Below are positions 8,652 to 17,831 of a stretch of DNA of 63,800 nt, piece after piece. The stretch lies in the NCBI RefSeq assembly GCF_030684035.1, contig NZ_JAUXPI010000057.1, positions 1 to 63,800 of the forward strand, given 5' to 3'. A program made the translations under genes and the position numbers. This stretch comes from Phaeovulum sp. (lineage in GTDB: Bacteria > Pseudomonadota > Alphaproteobacteria > Rhodobacterales > Rhodobacteraceae). Within the stretch, counting starts at the first letter, position 1, and every line of letters starts with the position of its first letter. Below the pieces are notes generated by a model. That model did no database searches and was not told the DNA's origin. It was given only the letters and a program-made list of their open reading frames with translations.

Positions 8652-9725
8652 TCATCCGCGCTTCGGGACCCGGTTCACATGCCCCATCTTGCGCCCCGGC
8701 CGGGCCTCGGCCTTGCCGTAAAGATGGATCGAGCATCCCGCCTCGCGGGCGAGCGCGGGCACCTGCGCCACATCGTCGCCGATCAGGTTGGTCATCTCCA
8801 CATCCGCGTAGCGGCTGCCATCGCCAAGCGGCCAGCCCGCCACCGCGCGGATATGCTGCTCGAACTGATCGACCGCGCAGCCAGCCTGCGTCCAATGCCC
8901 CGAATTATGCACCCGTGGCGCGATTTCGTTGACCAGCAGCCCGGCCGGGGTGACGAACAATTCCACCCCCAGCACGCCCACATAATCAAGCGCGTTCAAA
9001 ATCCGCGCCGCGATCAACACCGCGTCAGCCCGTTCCGCTGCGGTCAGCCGGGCGGGCACGGTGGTGGTATGAAGAATCCCGCCCCGGTGCAGGTTCTCGC
9101 CGGGATCGTAGGCGGCGATCTCGCCGCTCAGCCCGCGCGCGGCGATCACCGAAACCTCGCGGCTGAAACCGATGAACCGCTCCAGCACCGCGCCCGCCCC
9201 CTGCATCGCCGCCAGCGCCGCGGCCGCATCGGCGGGCGCATTGATCCGCGCCTGCCCCTTGCCGTCATAGCCGAGCCGGCTGGTCTTGAGCACCGCAGGC
9301 ACCCCGACCCGCGCCAGCGCCGCCTTCAGGCACGCCGCGTCGGTCACTTCGGCCCAGGGGGCGGTTTCAAGTCCGATGGAGTTGAGAAAGGTCTTTTCCG
9401 CGACCCGGTCCTGGCTGACTGCAAGCGCCCGTCGTGACGGCCGGATCGGGCGCAGGCTTTCGAGCAGATCCAGCGCCGCCGTCGGGATATTCTCGAACTC
9501 GTAGGTGATGACATCGACCGAGGCGGCAAATTCGCGCAGCTTCGCGGCATCGCCATAACCGGCGCGGGTCACCCGTTCGGCAACATGGCCCGCAGGCGGG
9601 TTCGCGCCCGGCTCGAAGATATGCGCGCGCAGCCCAAGCCGCGATGCCGCGACCGCCAGCATCCGCCCCAACTGGCCGCCGCCAAGAATGCCGATGCACC
9701 CGCCCGGTGCCAGCATCTCAGTCAT
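8652..9725 (-). CDS. purK: 5-(carboxyamino)imidazole ribonucleotide synthase
   Basis: 357 residues, ATP-grasp family. It carboxylates AIR with ATP and bicarbonate to N5-CAIR in purine synthesis. Seen are the N-terminal nucleotide-binding glycine motif [13 protein letters not shown], the ATP-grasp [31 protein letters not shown], and the metal-binding end [16 protein letters not shown] start at the ATG at 9725 (MTEMLAPGG), which overlaps the end of purE by eight bases. A longer frame to 9803 lies inside purE and looks artefactual. Confidence 0.95.
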   Translation of the reverse strand: MTEMLAPGGCIGILGGGQLGRMLAVAASRLGLRAHIFEPGANPPAGHVAERVTRAGYGDAAKLREFAASVDVITYEFENIPTAALDLLESLRPIRPSRRALAVSQDRVAEKTFLNSIGLETAPWAEVTDAACLKAALARVGVPAVLKTSRLGYDGKGQARINAPADAAAALAAMQGAGAVLERFIGFSREVSVIAARGLSGEIAAYDPGENLHRGGILHTTTVPARLTAAERADAVLIAARILNALDYVGVLGVELFVTPAGLLVNEIAPRVHNSGHWTQAGCAVDQFEQHIRAVAGWPLGDGSRYADVEMTNLIGDDVAQVPALAREAGCSIHLYGKAEARPGRKMGHVNRVPKRG

Positions 9726-10203
9726 TCGTCGGTGCCTCGGGCACCGAAGCCGAAAGCGCCGCCCGCCACGCTTCAAGCCGCGCCGCCAGCGTGGCATCCC
9801 CAAGCGCCAGTATCGCCGCGGCCATCAGCGCCGCATTCGCCGCCCCGGCGGCCCCTATCGCCATCGTCGCCACCGGATAGCCGCGCGGCATCTGCACGAT
9901 CGAATAGAGGCTGTCGAGCCCCGAAAGGGCCTTGCTTTGCACCGGCACGCCGATCACCGGCAACCGGGTTTTCGAGGCCATCATGCCGGGCAGATGCGCC
10001 GCCCCGCCCGCGCCCGCGATGATCACCTTGAGCCCGCGCCCGACCGCGCCCTGCCCGTATTCCCAAAGCCTGTCCGGAGTGCGGTGGGCGGAGACGATGC
10101 GCGTCTCGTAAGGCACGCCAAGCTCGTCAAGCAGCGTCGCCGCCTCGCGCAGGGTCGGCCAGTCGGACTGGCTGCCCATGATAATTCCCACTGCCACGCC
10201 CAT
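9718..10203 (-). CDS. purE: N5-CAIR mutase, class I PurE
   Basis: 161 residues, the normal class I length. It shifts the carboxylate of N5-CAIR (the PurK product) to give CAIR. The signature MGSQSDWPT is at residues 9-17, followed by SAHRTPDR and the [12 protein letters not shown] active-site loop, with [20 protein letters not shown] further on. It is translationally coupled to purK downstream. The start ATG at 10203 matches the family. Confidence 0.97.
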   Translation of the reverse strand: MGVAVGIIMGSQSDWPTLREAATLLDELGVPYETRIVSAHRTPDRLWEYGQGAVGRGLKVIIAGAGGAAHLPGMMASKTRLPVIGVPVQSKALSGLDSLYSIVQMPRGYPVATMAIGAAGAANAALMAAAILALGDATLAARLEAWRAALSASVPEAPTND

Positions 10204-10273
10204 TGCCGCCCCCGCCTGCTGCCGCCGCGCACTATAGCTGCGGGGTTGCCCCGCGCAAGCCGTGGGGGGCGGC

Positions 10274-10492
10274 TCAGGCGATGATGTCGGGGGTCAGCCG
10301 GTCTTCCAGCCGCGCGATCTGGTCCTTCAGTGCCAGCTTCTGCTTTTTCAGCCGCCGCAGCGTCAGCTGATCGGCGCGCATCGTATCGCCAAGTGCGGCA
10401 ATCGCTTCGTCAAGGTCGCGGTGCTCGCGTCTGAGCACCCCAAGCTCTATCCGCATGACCTCTTCGGGGTTCATCGCGTTCTGTGCGGTCAT
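10274..10492 (-). CDS. YdcH-like DUF465 protein
   Basis: 72 residues: a short helical, charged protein with the family core [15 protein letters not shown] and [18 protein letters not shown], followed by a short tail. DUF465/YdcH members are small coiled-coil proteins of unknown function. I take the ATG at 10492 ([12 protein letters not shown]); a second ATG at 10474 is possible. The upstream extension of the open frame is not protein-like. It lies upstream of purE on the same strand with a 70-base gap and may share its transcript. Confidence 0.8.
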   Translation of the reverse strand: MTAQNAMNPEEVMRIELGVLRREHRDLDEAIAALGDTMRADQLTLRRLKKQKLALKDQIARLEDRLTPDIIA

Positions 10493-10704
10493 CAGGTCTG
10501 CCCGTCGTTTTCTGGAGTTGGCCGATCCACCCGAGTCGCGGGGCCGGGAGTGCCCCACTATAGCGCGCGGGGGCGATTGCGTGAACCAGTCAGTTCGGCA
10601 CCGATGCCGCGTCTTGCAGAGAAGGGAAAGGCTGCCCATATTTCGCATGGGTCGCCGCAAGGGGCCCGCAAACCCCGCATGTCGCTTTGAGAAGGGCCTG
10701 CCCG

Positions 10705-11133
10705 ATGACGAAACTCAGCTTTGCCGCGCATCCATTCCTGCTTGGCTTCGATCAGTTCGAGAGGCTGGTGGAGCGCACCGCCAAGACCGGCGGCGATGGC
10801 TACCCGCCTTACAACATCGAACAATCCTCGCCCGACAGCTTTCGTATCACGCTGGCGGTAGCTGGCTTTGCCGAGCCGGATCTGGCGATTTCGCTTGAGG
10901 ATCGGCAACTGGTGATCCGTGGCCAGCAGGGTGACGACGAACATGACCGGGTGTTCCTGCACCGCGGCATTGCGGCGCGGGCGTTCCAGCGCAGTTTCCT
11001 GCTGGCAGAGGGCGTCGAGGTCGCGGCGGCGGTGCTGGAAAACGGCCTGTTGCACATCGATCTGCGCCGCGCCGTTCCCGAGCCGGTGGTGCGCTCGATT
11101 CCGATCACCGGAACCAAGGGGGGCAAGCGATGA
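10705..11133 (+). CDS. Hsp20/IbpA-type small heat-shock protein
   Basis: 142 residues with a central alpha-crystallin domain (about 35-125). Class A features are the start FLLGFDQFERLVER, PPYNIEQ, the ITLAVAGF strand, and VLENGLLHIDLRR near the end. It acts as an ATP-independent holdase that binds unfolding proteins. The ATG at 10705 follows GAGAAGGG at good spacing. The DUF1150 gene overlaps its end by four bases. This pairing is common in alphaproteobacteria and suggests joint heat-shock control, though I could not identify an RpoH promoter by eye. Confidence 0.92.
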   Translation: MTKLSFAAHPFLLGFDQFERLVERTAKTGGDGYPPYNIEQSSPDSFRITLAVAGFAEPDLAISLEDRQLVIRGQQGDDEHDRVFLHRGIAARAFQRSFLLAEGVEVAAAVLENGLLHIDLRRAVPEPVVRSIPITGTKGGKR

Positions 11134-11357
11134 ACACGAAATTCGATTTTGGCTCGGAACCCGAAAACCGCATCGTTTATGTGCGCGCGGTTGCCGTGGC
11201 TGATTTGCCCGACGAGATCCGCCTGCAAGCGGCGGGGCTTGATACGCTATACGCGGTGCATGGTGCAGACGGCGAGAGGCTGGCACTGGTGGCCGATTGC
11301 AAGCTGGCTTTCGCGCTTGCCCGCCAGCACGACCGCACCCCGGTGCACGTGCACTAG
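11130..11357 (+). CDS. DUF1150 family protein
   Basis: 75 residues, recognised by RIVYVRAVAVADLP and the C-terminal ADCKLAFALARQHDRTPVHVH. DUF1150 proteins are short alphaproteobacterial proteins that usually sit just behind an hsp20 gene, as here with an ATGA overlap. Function is unknown; a role tied to the small heat-shock protein is inference from neighbourhood. Confidence 0.85.
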   Translation: MNTKFDFGSEPENRIVYVRAVAVADLPDEIRLQAAGLDTLYAVHGADGERLALVADCKLAFALARQHDRTPVHVH

Positions 11358-11391
11358 CCGCGCCTGCGCCGCCGTGGCTAAACTGCGCGGC

Positions 11392-12267
11392 TCAGGCGGC
11401 GCGGTCCGGGTAGCCAGCAGTTTCGGGCTGGCGCTGCCCGGCTTTGCGATCTTGCCAGATGCCGTAGGTGGTGCGGAAATATTCGATGCAGCGGGTGTCG
11501 GCGGCAAGCCGCCCGTGGTCCTTGTAGACATAGGTGCCAAGCCGATGGTGATTGTGCGCCTCGTAGGGAAGCCGGTCATGCGGCGCATCGGCAAAAAGCC
11601 AGATCGGCACGCCAATGCGCGTCATGTGCCCCGAAAGCCACGGGTCATCGACGGTCCAGAGAATATCGGGGATGTCAAAGGCCGCATCAGGAATGAACCC
11701 AGGCCGGATCATCACCCCGCGAAAGCCCTCGGCGACATCGACATAGCCGCTTTCGGTGTAAACCGGCAGTTTCTTGCGGCAAAGCGTTGCGGCGCGCCAT
11801 GCCCGGTAGGCCAGCCCCTTGTGTCTGCGTTTGGCGCGCGGAAACCACTGCCGCTCGATGTAATATTCGCTGCCCTTGGGGCGCGTTTCAAAGTCGTATC
11901 CCCGTTCGACGATGCAGGCATCTGGTTGTTCTGCCCGCGCCTTCAGGAAACGCCGGGCCCAGGGCCGGTCATAATGCTGGTCGTCGTCGCAATACAGGAT
12001 CTCCACATCCTGCCCGCGCAGTTCGGCGACGGTGGGCAGGATCTTCGTGGCCGGGCCAAGATCTTCCTCGACCCGGACCACGCGCACGCCTTTGGGAATG
12101 CCCGAAAGCGTTTCTGCCGAGACATCCGGAAAGCGGCGGTAGTGCTTGGGGATGTTCAGCCGGATTTCGGCGATATCGGCATCGAGCGCCAGAAGATCGG
12201 CAAGCGTCTGCCCGATATGGGGAAAGCGCGGCGGGATGGTGGACAGCGAAATGATCAGGTCGGACAT
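11392..12267 (-). CDS. GT-A fold glycosyltransferase-like protein
   Basis: 291 residues from the ATG at 12267 (MSDLIISLSTIPPRF). The N-terminal half looks like a nucleotide-sugar-binding domain: SLSTIPPRF at the start and an acidic metal-binding patch ILYCDDDQHYDRPW near residue 94-107. The rest has a WTVDDPWLSGHM segment resembling the acidic catalytic region of small GT-A enzymes. No signal peptide or membrane span, so it is likely cytosolic. It is third in a minus-strand group behind a PAPS-synthesising enzyme and another glycosyltransferase. Donor and acceptor cannot be read from sequence. Confidence 0.65.
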   Translation of the reverse strand: MSDLIISLSTIPPRFPHIGQTLADLLALDADIAEIRLNIPKHYRRFPDVSAETLSGIPKGVRVVRVEEDLGPATKILPTVAELRGQDVEILYCDDDQHYDRPWARRFLKARAEQPDACIVERGYDFETRPKGSEYYIERQWFPRAKRRHKGLAYRAWRAATLCRKKLPVYTESGYVDVAEGFRGVMIRPGFIPDAAFDIPDILWTVDDPWLSGHMTRIGVPIWLFADAPHDRLPYEAHNHHRLGTYVYKDHGRLAADTRCIEYFRTTYGIWQDRKAGQRQPETAGYPDRAA

Positions 12268-12389
12268 GGATGGAAGCTGCAACTTTTGGGTGAATCATCT
12301 GGAAACGTGCTAAACCGCGTGCGGGCTCTCGACAAGGCGAAAGCCGAACCGTCTGCGCGACGCGGCATATTGCCGCCGATCCGGGCCGG

Positions 12390-13217
12390 TCAGCCGCTAT
12401 CGGGCAGCCACGCGAGATGCGGCAGGCGCTGGGCCAGGCGATCAAGCATCCGGCCATAGAGGCTGGCCGCCGCCGGGCGCGGGATCGGGTGCAATTTGCG
12501 GTGGATGTGCAACCCGAACACAGAGGGATCATCTTCCAGACGTTCGGTTTCGTCAGCACTGTAAAAGCGCAGCGTCTGCGCGCCGTTCCATGCATAGAAA
12601 GGCCGCACCCCGAGCGCGTGCCGCGCCAAATCGTGTTTGCGCGCCAGTTGCGTGAAGGCGTCGTTCCCATAGATCGTGATGCCCAGATCGGCGGGCGAAA
12701 ACGGGCGGCCAAGCAGCCGCCAGAAGGTCGGGCGCAGCACGCCGCGCCGAAAACCCAGCCAGTGCGGCATCAGATCCGGCGTTTCCAGAACCCGCAGATA
12801 GTCCGCAATCATCGGATTGTCTTGCGGCAGATAGAAAACCGGGCTGCCGATGCGGTGCCGATCTTCCAAGGCAAAAAACGGTTTTGCCGGATCGACCTCG
12901 AAGTGGCGAAACAAGAGCACGTCGCAATCAAGCCAGAGACCGGCACCACGTTCCTGCAACTTGACGCGAAACAGGTCGGAGAAGTTCACCATCGGCTGGA
13001 ACCCGCGACGTTCGGTGTGCAGGATGGGCAGCAGCTTTTGCAGCAGGCTTTCGGGCAGCACCTGGTCCGCAGGTTTCAGGTCCACGCCCTCGGGCACGCC
13101 TTCGACGGGGCCATAGCTGAATAGATCTACCTCGAACCCGGCCTCAAGCCAGGATGCCAGACAGAGTTTCTCGATGTTGCGCAGACGGCCCGAGTGCCAG
13201 AACGATGCAATCCGCAT
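12390..13217 (-). CDS. GT32-like glycosyltransferase (DXD sugar transferase)
   Basis: 275 residues from the ATG at 13217 (MRIASFWHSGRLRN). It has the DXD metal/nucleotide-sugar motif in GLWLDCDVLLF (about residues 90-100), preceded by NFSDLFRVKLQERGAG, the usual layout of glycosyltransferases with the DXD sugar-binding region (Gly_transf_sug type). Further on, GSPVFYLPQDNPM and FYAWNGAQTLRFYS fit a small-residue sugar transferase. It starts 26 bases after the ATP sulfurylase/APS kinase stop, so they are probably one operon. Confidence 0.7.
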   Translation of the reverse strand: MRIASFWHSGRLRNIEKLCLASWLEAGFEVDLFSYGPVEGVPEGVDLKPADQVLPESLLQKLLPILHTERRGFQPMVNFSDLFRVKLQERGAGLWLDCDVLLFRHFEVDPAKPFFALEDRHRIGSPVFYLPQDNPMIADYLRVLETPDLMPHWLGFRRGVLRPTFWRLLGRPFSPADLGITIYGNDAFTQLARKHDLARHALGVRPFYAWNGAQTLRFYSADETERLEDDPSVFGLHIHRKLHPIPRPAAASLYGRMLDRLAQRLPHLAWLPDSG

Positions 13218-13243
13218 TTGCCCTTCCTTTCGCAGCAAGTGCC

Positions 13244-14950
13244 TCAGTTGCGGATCAACCCCATGCCCTCGAGCTTCAGCACCACCTGGTGCGCGCAATG
13301 ATCGACATCGACATTTTCCGTATCAACCACCAGTTCGGCCTTGCTCGGTGCCTCGTAGGGGTCTGAAATGCCGGTGAATTCCTTGATCTTGCCTTCGCGC
13401 GCCAATTTGTAGAGGCCTTTGCGGTCGCGCCGCTCGCATTCCTCGATGCTGGTTGCCACATGCACTTCGACGAAGGCACCGTATTGTTCGATCATTTCGC
13501 GCACCGCGCGGCGGGTGGCGGTGTAGGGGGCGATCGGCGCGCAAAGCGCGATGCCGCCGTTCTTGGTGATCTCGCTTGCCACATAGCCGATGCGCTTGAT
13601 GTTGATGTCGCGGTGCTCCTTGGAAAAACCAAGCTCGGAGGAAAGGTGCTTGCGCACCACGTCGCCATCCAAGAGCGTTACCGGGCGGCCGCCCATTTCC
13701 ATCAGCTTGACCATCAGCGCGTTGGCGATGGTCGATTTGCCGGAACCCGACAGCCCGGTGAAGAATACCGTGAAGCCCTGTTTCGCGCGCGCGGGCGAGG
13801 TACGGCGCAGCTCGGCCACCACTTGCGGAAAGCTGAACCATTCGGGAATTTCAATGCCTTCGCGCAGGCGGCGGCGCAGCTCGGTGCCCGAGATATCAAG
13901 CACGGTCGAGCCGTCCGGGACCTCGTTCGCCGGGTAATACTGGGCCTTTTCCTGCACATAGACCATGTGTTTGAAATCGACCATTTCGAGACCGATTTCC
14001 GCTTCATGCTCCTTGAACAGCACCTGCGCATCGTAGGGGCCGTAGAAATCCTGCCCGGCCGAATTCTTGCCGGGGCCCGCATGGTCGCGCCCGACGATGA
14101 AATGGGTGCAACCGTGGTTGCGCCGGATCAGCCCGTGCCAGACCGCTTCGCGCGGCCCCGCCATGCGCATCGCAAGGTTGAGAAGGCTCATCGAGGTGGT
14201 CGAGGAGGGATATTGGTCAAGCACCGCCTCGTAGCAGCGCACCCGGGTGAAATGGTCCACATCGCCCGGCTTGGTCATGCCGACCACCGGATGGATCAAG
14301 AGGTTCGCCTGCGCCTCGCGCGCGGCACGAAAGGTCAGTTCCTGATGTGCGCGGTGCAGCGGGTTGCGGGTCTGGAACGCCACCACCCGGCGCCAGCCCA
14401 TCTTGCGGAAGAAGGCGCGCAACTCGTTGGGCGTATCGCGGCGGCCCTTGAAATCGTAATGCACCGGTTGCTGGATGCCGGTGATTGGCCCGCCCAGATA
14501 GACCGGCCCCGCGACATTGTGCAGATAGTTCACCGCCGGATGCGCGAGGTCATCGGCCCCGAACACCATTTCCGCCTCGCGCGGCTTGCTGGGCAGGTAT
14601 TTGTCGCTGACCGAAAGGATCGCAAGGATCACCCCTTCGGGGTCGCGCAGCGCAATGTCCTGGCCCGGTTCGACCGTTGCCGCAAACGCCTCGGACACGT
14701 CCAGCGTGACCGGAATCGGCCAGAGCGCGCCATCGGCGAGCCGCATGGTTTCCACCACGCTTTCGTAATCGGCCTGGCCCAGAAAGCCCTTCAGCGGGTT
14801 GAAGCCGCCGTTCATCAACAGCTCCAGATCGCAGATCTGGCGCGCTGTCAGATCCCACGACGGCAACGTGCCGGCCTCGGTTTTCAGCTTCAATGCGGAT
14901 TCGTGCGAAACATAAAGCTCCTGGATCGGAGCGAGATTGGAAAGGGACAT
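13244..14950 (-). CDS. bifunctional sulfate adenylyltransferase / adenylylsulfate kinase
   Basis: 568 residues. The N-terminal about 390 residues are an ATP sulfurylase of the single-chain Sat type: QTRNPLHRAHQEL and GRDHAGPG are its ATP-binding motifs. The C-terminal about 180 residues are APS kinase with P-loop GLSGSGKST and DGDVVRKHLS. Together they make APS and then PAPS from sulfate and ATP. No PAPS reductase, sulfite reductase or sulfate transporter gene is nearby; the downstream neighbours are two glycosyltransferases, so PAPS for sulfation is an alternative to plain assimilation. It resembles the CysC-fused Sat of several Rhodobacterales. Confidence 0.92.
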   Translation of the reverse strand: MSLSNLAPIQELYVSHESALKLKTEAGTLPSWDLTARQICDLELLMNGGFNPLKGFLGQADYESVVETMRLADGALWPIPVTLDVSEAFAATVEPGQDIALRDPEGVILAILSVSDKYLPSKPREAEMVFGADDLAHPAVNYLHNVAGPVYLGGPITGIQQPVHYDFKGRRDTPNELRAFFRKMGWRRVVAFQTRNPLHRAHQELTFRAAREAQANLLIHPVVGMTKPGDVDHFTRVRCYEAVLDQYPSSTTSMSLLNLAMRMAGPREAVWHGLIRRNHGCTHFIVGRDHAGPGKNSAGQDFYGPYDAQVLFKEHEAEIGLEMVDFKHMVYVQEKAQYYPANEVPDGSTVLDISGTELRRRLREGIEIPEWFSFPQVVAELRRTSPARAKQGFTVFFTGLSGSGKSTIANALMVKLMEMGGRPVTLLDGDVVRKHLSSELGFSKEHRDINIKRIGYVASEITKNGGIALCAPIAPYTATRRAVREMIEQYGAFVEVHVATSIEECERRDRKGLYKLAREGKIKEFTGISDPYEAPSKAELVVDTENVDVDHCAHQVVLKLEGMGLIRN

Positions 14951-15140
14951 CGCAATGGGCTCGCCTGGTTGACCTGATCGGTTCTTGTCGGGCGGGCAGG
15001 GTGCCCGCGCTCGCGCGGGGCTTAGCGCGCGTTTGTGGCGGAATTCAAGCGATCATTGCGCGAATTGCCAAGATCAGAACGATGTGTCGCCGGTTTCAGC
15101 GCGCGCCGGAACCTGTTCCGGTCCGGCGCGCGAGCCGCGA

Positions 15141-16085
15141 TCAGCTTTCTTCGGTGGCCAGAAACCGCTCCGCATCAAGCGCCGCCATGCAGCCCATGCC
15201 GGCACTGGTCACCGCCTGCCGATAAACCGGGTCGGTCAGGTCACCGGCCGCGAAGACGCCGGGGATCGAGGTCAGGGTGCTGCCCGGCTCGACCTTCACA
15301 TAACCGCCGTGATGCAGTTCGAGCTGATCCTTGACCAGTTCCGAGGCGGGCGCATGGCCAATGGCAACAAAGAAGCCGTCGCAGGGCACCACGCTTTCGG
15401 CACCCGAATGCACATCGCGAACCCGCACCCCGGTCACGCCAAGCGGGGCCTCGGTGCCGAGCACTTCTTCGATCGTATGATTCCAGAGCACCTCGATTTT
15501 CGGGTGCTTGAACAGCCGGTGTTGCAGGATCTTTTCGGCCCGCAGACTGTCGCGGCGGTGGATGAGGATGACCTTGCTGGCAAAGTTGGTCAGGTAAAGC
15601 GCCTCTTCCACCGCCGAATTGCCGCCGCCCGCAACCACGACCTCTTTGCCACGATAAAAGAAGCCGTCGCAGGTGGCGCAGGCCGAGGCACCGAAGCCCT
15701 TGTATTTCTCTTCCGAAGCCAGCCCCAGCCAGCGCGCCTGCGCCCCGGTCGCCAGGATGACCGAATCGGCGGTGTAGGTGGTGCCGCTGTCACCGATGGC
15801 GGTGAACGGGCGTTTTTGCAGATCAAGCGAGGTGATCAGGTCGGAAACGATCTCGGCTCCCGTCGCGGCCGCATGGGCCTCCATCTTGACCATCAGATCG
15901 GGCCCCATGATCGTGCTTTCGCCCGGCCAGTTCTCGACCTCGGTGGTAATCGTCAGCTGCCCGCCCGGCTGCATGCCCTGCACCAGCAGCGGCTCCAGCA
16001 TGGCACGCGCGGCGTAAACCGCGGCGGTGTACCCCGCCGGCCCCGAGCCGATGATCAGAACCTTGCTGTGCCGTGTCGCGCCCAT
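15141..16085 (-). CDS. trxB: thioredoxin reductase (NADPH)
   Basis: 314 residues. FAD-binding motif [16 protein letters not shown] near the start, redox-active CATCDG (about residues 135-140), NADPH motif [13 protein letters not shown], and the FAD C-terminal motif [15 protein letters not shown]. It passes electrons from NADPH to thioredoxin in the cytosol. I use the ATG at 16085 (MGATRHSKV) because GGAG is correctly spaced before it; in-frame ATGs further up would add only a few residues. It is divergent from the Lrp-type gene, sharing a 160-base control region. Confidence 0.96.
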   Translation of the reverse strand: MGATRHSKVLIIGSGPAGYTAAVYAARAMLEPLLVQGMQPGGQLTITTEVENWPGESTIMGPDLMVKMEAHAAATGAEIVSDLITSLDLQKRPFTAIGDSGTTYTADSVILATGAQARWLGLASEEKYKGFGASACATCDGFFYRGKEVVVAGGGNSAVEEALYLTNFASKVILIHRRDSLRAEKILQHRLFKHPKIEVLWNHTIEEVLGTEAPLGVTGVRVRDVHSGAESVVPCDGFFVAIGHAPASELVKDQLELHHGGYVKVEPGSTLTSIPGVFAAGDLTDPVYRQAVTSAGMGCMAALDAERFLATEES

Positions 16086-16181
16086 GATGATCTCCATATC
16101 CATTTTTTCGCATATATATGCAGAGAACGCGCATTTGAACCCCCGCCGCCGCCGCGTCCGATTGCGCTTGCAAGGCGTTAC

Positions 16182-16198
16182 GCGAAATATTATTGCGC
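16182..16198. promoter_or_regulatory. candidate Lrp/AsnC-type operator between trxB and the regulator
   Basis: GCGAAATATTATTGCGC is an inverted repeat around a central base with 7 of 8 arm positions paired. AT-rich centre and 15-17 bp length match the style of Lrp/AsnC autoregulatory sites. It is 47 bases before the start of the regulator gene and 97 bases before trxB, so it could serve both promoters. Confidence 0.5.
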
Positions 16199-16245
16199 AA
16201 ACAGCGCTGCAGCGATACCTTCCGCAAAACTTCTGGAGACGCAAG

Positions 16246-16746
16246 ATGTCTGGTTCCCGGCTCGACGAAATCGACCGCAAGATTTTGGCCGAGTTGCAGG
16301 CCGACGGGCGCATGACCAATGTCGAACTTGCCAAGCGGGTCGGCATATCGGCACCGCCCTGCCTGCGCCGGGTTCGCACGCTCGAGGAAGCGGGCTACAT
16401 TCGTGGCTACCACGCCGATGTCAATCCGCGTGAACTGGGCTTTGAGGTTGGCGTATTTGCCATGGTGCGGCTGCTGAGCCAGGCCGAAACCGACCTCTCG
16501 GCCTTTGAGGCGCGCTGCCGCGCCTGGCCCCTGGTGCGCGAGTGCCACATGCTCAACGGCGAGATCGATTTCATCCTGAAATGCGTGGCCCCCGATCTGT
16601 CAAGCTTTCAGCGCTTCCTGACCGAGGAACTGACCGCGGCGGCGAATGTTGCCTCGGTGAAAACCTCGCTGGTCATCCGCTGCGCCAAGGATCAGCCGGG
16701 TGTGCCATTCGAAGTGCTTGAGGCCCGGCTTTCGCGCCACGCCTGA
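16246..16746 (+). CDS. Lrp/AsnC family transcriptional regulator
   Basis: 166 residues. N-terminal winged HTH ([20 protein letters not shown], then [18 protein letters not shown]) and C-terminal RAM effector domain (about 70-150). Members respond to amino acids or related small molecules and often control their own gene. The start ATG at 16246 follows CTGGAG. It is divergent from trxB with a near-perfect inverted repeat between them. The effector cannot be told from sequence. Confidence 0.9.
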   Translation: MSGSRLDEIDRKILAELQADGRMTNVELAKRVGISAPPCLRRVRTLEEAGYIRGYHADVNPRELGFEVGVFAMVRLLSQAETDLSAFEARCRAWPLVRECHMLNGEIDFILKCVAPDLSSFQRFLTEELTAAANVASVKTSLVIRCAKDQPGVPFEVLEARLSRHA

Positions 16747-16816
16747 GACCCCTTTCACGGCTTCTTCTTCGTCCAAATACCCCGGGGGTGCGGGGGCTGG
16801 CCCCCGCGATATCGTG

Positions 16817-17620
16817 CTATTCGATCAGCCGTTCGACCTCGAACCGGGTCAGGCGCGGATGCGCGAGGGTGCCGAAATCTGCCAGACGCGCCAGATGCGG
16901 GAAGAAGGCCACAAACAGCGCCAGCATGCGTGGATCTACCATTGCTTCAATGCCGGTGCCGGGGTGGTAGCTTTCCACTTCCATGCCCATCACCCGCAGG
17001 CTGGCTTGCCGCTCCAGCACCAGGTGATAGGTGGCAACCGGCACCGCCGGGCGCAGCTCGATCACGCTCACCCCATCGACAAAGGCGCGCGCGGGCACAT
17101 AGGCGGCATCGCTGCCGGCAACCGCGCGACAGCGCGCATCGCGCAGCAAAAGCCGCGCCCGCGGACCGAGCACGAGGTCGGGCATCGGCCGGTTGGCACC
17201 GAACGCCTCGGCGGTGATCCGCGTGAGCGTGCTCTCGCCCTCGCCCGTCGTTCCGGGGTAGAGCGTCATCGAACCGATCCAGGTGATGGTTTCGCTACCG
17301 CCTTCGGCGGTCAACGCGCGCATGCCCGGTTGCAGGTCTTCAACCGCGACCGGCCCGGCCTCGGTTGCTACCAGCGATCCGCGCGCAAGTGCCGAGAATG
17401 CCTCTTCAAACAGCGCCGTTGCCGGGGCGATGCGGGTAGAGCTTTCCACCTCGCCACTCGCGGTCAGCCATGAGGCCTCATAGCGGCGGGTCAAGGCCCG
17501 CGCGCGTTGCGGAAGCCTGTCGGGCGGTTCGGCCAGCGGCAGGCGGGCCGGGGAGGCAAGGGTCACAAGGCGCTGCCCTTGTGCCGCAAAATCTGCGACT
17601 GGGCGGAGGGGGTACGACAT
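16817..17620 (-). CDS. Hint_2-like protein with lost catalytic residues
   Basis: 267 residues from the ATG at 17620 (MSYPLRPVADF). Residues about 77-260 align by eye with the Hint module of the RTX proteins at 41.7-48.1 kb (GSLVATEAGPVAVEDLQPG against GTLVATPRGELPVEELRAG; TITWIGSM; YHLVLERQASLRVMGMEVES). The Cys that opens active Hint domains is Ala77 here, and the SPNHR histidine position reads GPRAR (Ala155). So it is probably not self-processing. No RTX repeats or signal peptide. Rhodobacterales often carry such stand-alone Hint_2 proteins, function unknown. Confidence 0.7.
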   Translation of the reverse strand: MSYPLRPVADFAAQGQRLVTLASPARLPLAEPPDRLPQRARALTRRYEASWLTASGEVESSTRIAPATALFEEAFSALARGSLVATEAGPVAVEDLQPGMRALTAEGGSETITWIGSMTLYPGTTGEGESTLTRITAEAFGANRPMPDLVLGPRARLLLRDARCRAVAGSDAAYVPARAFVDGVSVIELRPAVPVATYHLVLERQASLRVMGMEVESYHPGTGIEAMVDPRMLALFVAFFPHLARLADFGTLAHPRLTRFEVERLIE

Positions 17621-17831
17621 GATCGGCCTTTCGGTCTCATCACATCTGCAGCGGCCCCCACCAGGTGCAGACGTCTTCCCCCTCAAGATGCGGGAATACG
17701 CGCCGCGCTGTCAAATTCCGGGGCGAATTGCCACGGGGCACGGGACCAATCCGGCCGCGTGCCCCGCAACTGTTTCGATGGCTGGAAGGAAATCGCCACA
17801 TTTCGGCGGTGGCGGGCGAATCAGCGGCCGC

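Noticed and set aside
16817-17620. Intein inside a host protein.
   Set aside because: There is no host exon on either side, the catalytic residues are missing, and it reads as a stand-alone Hint_2-like protein.
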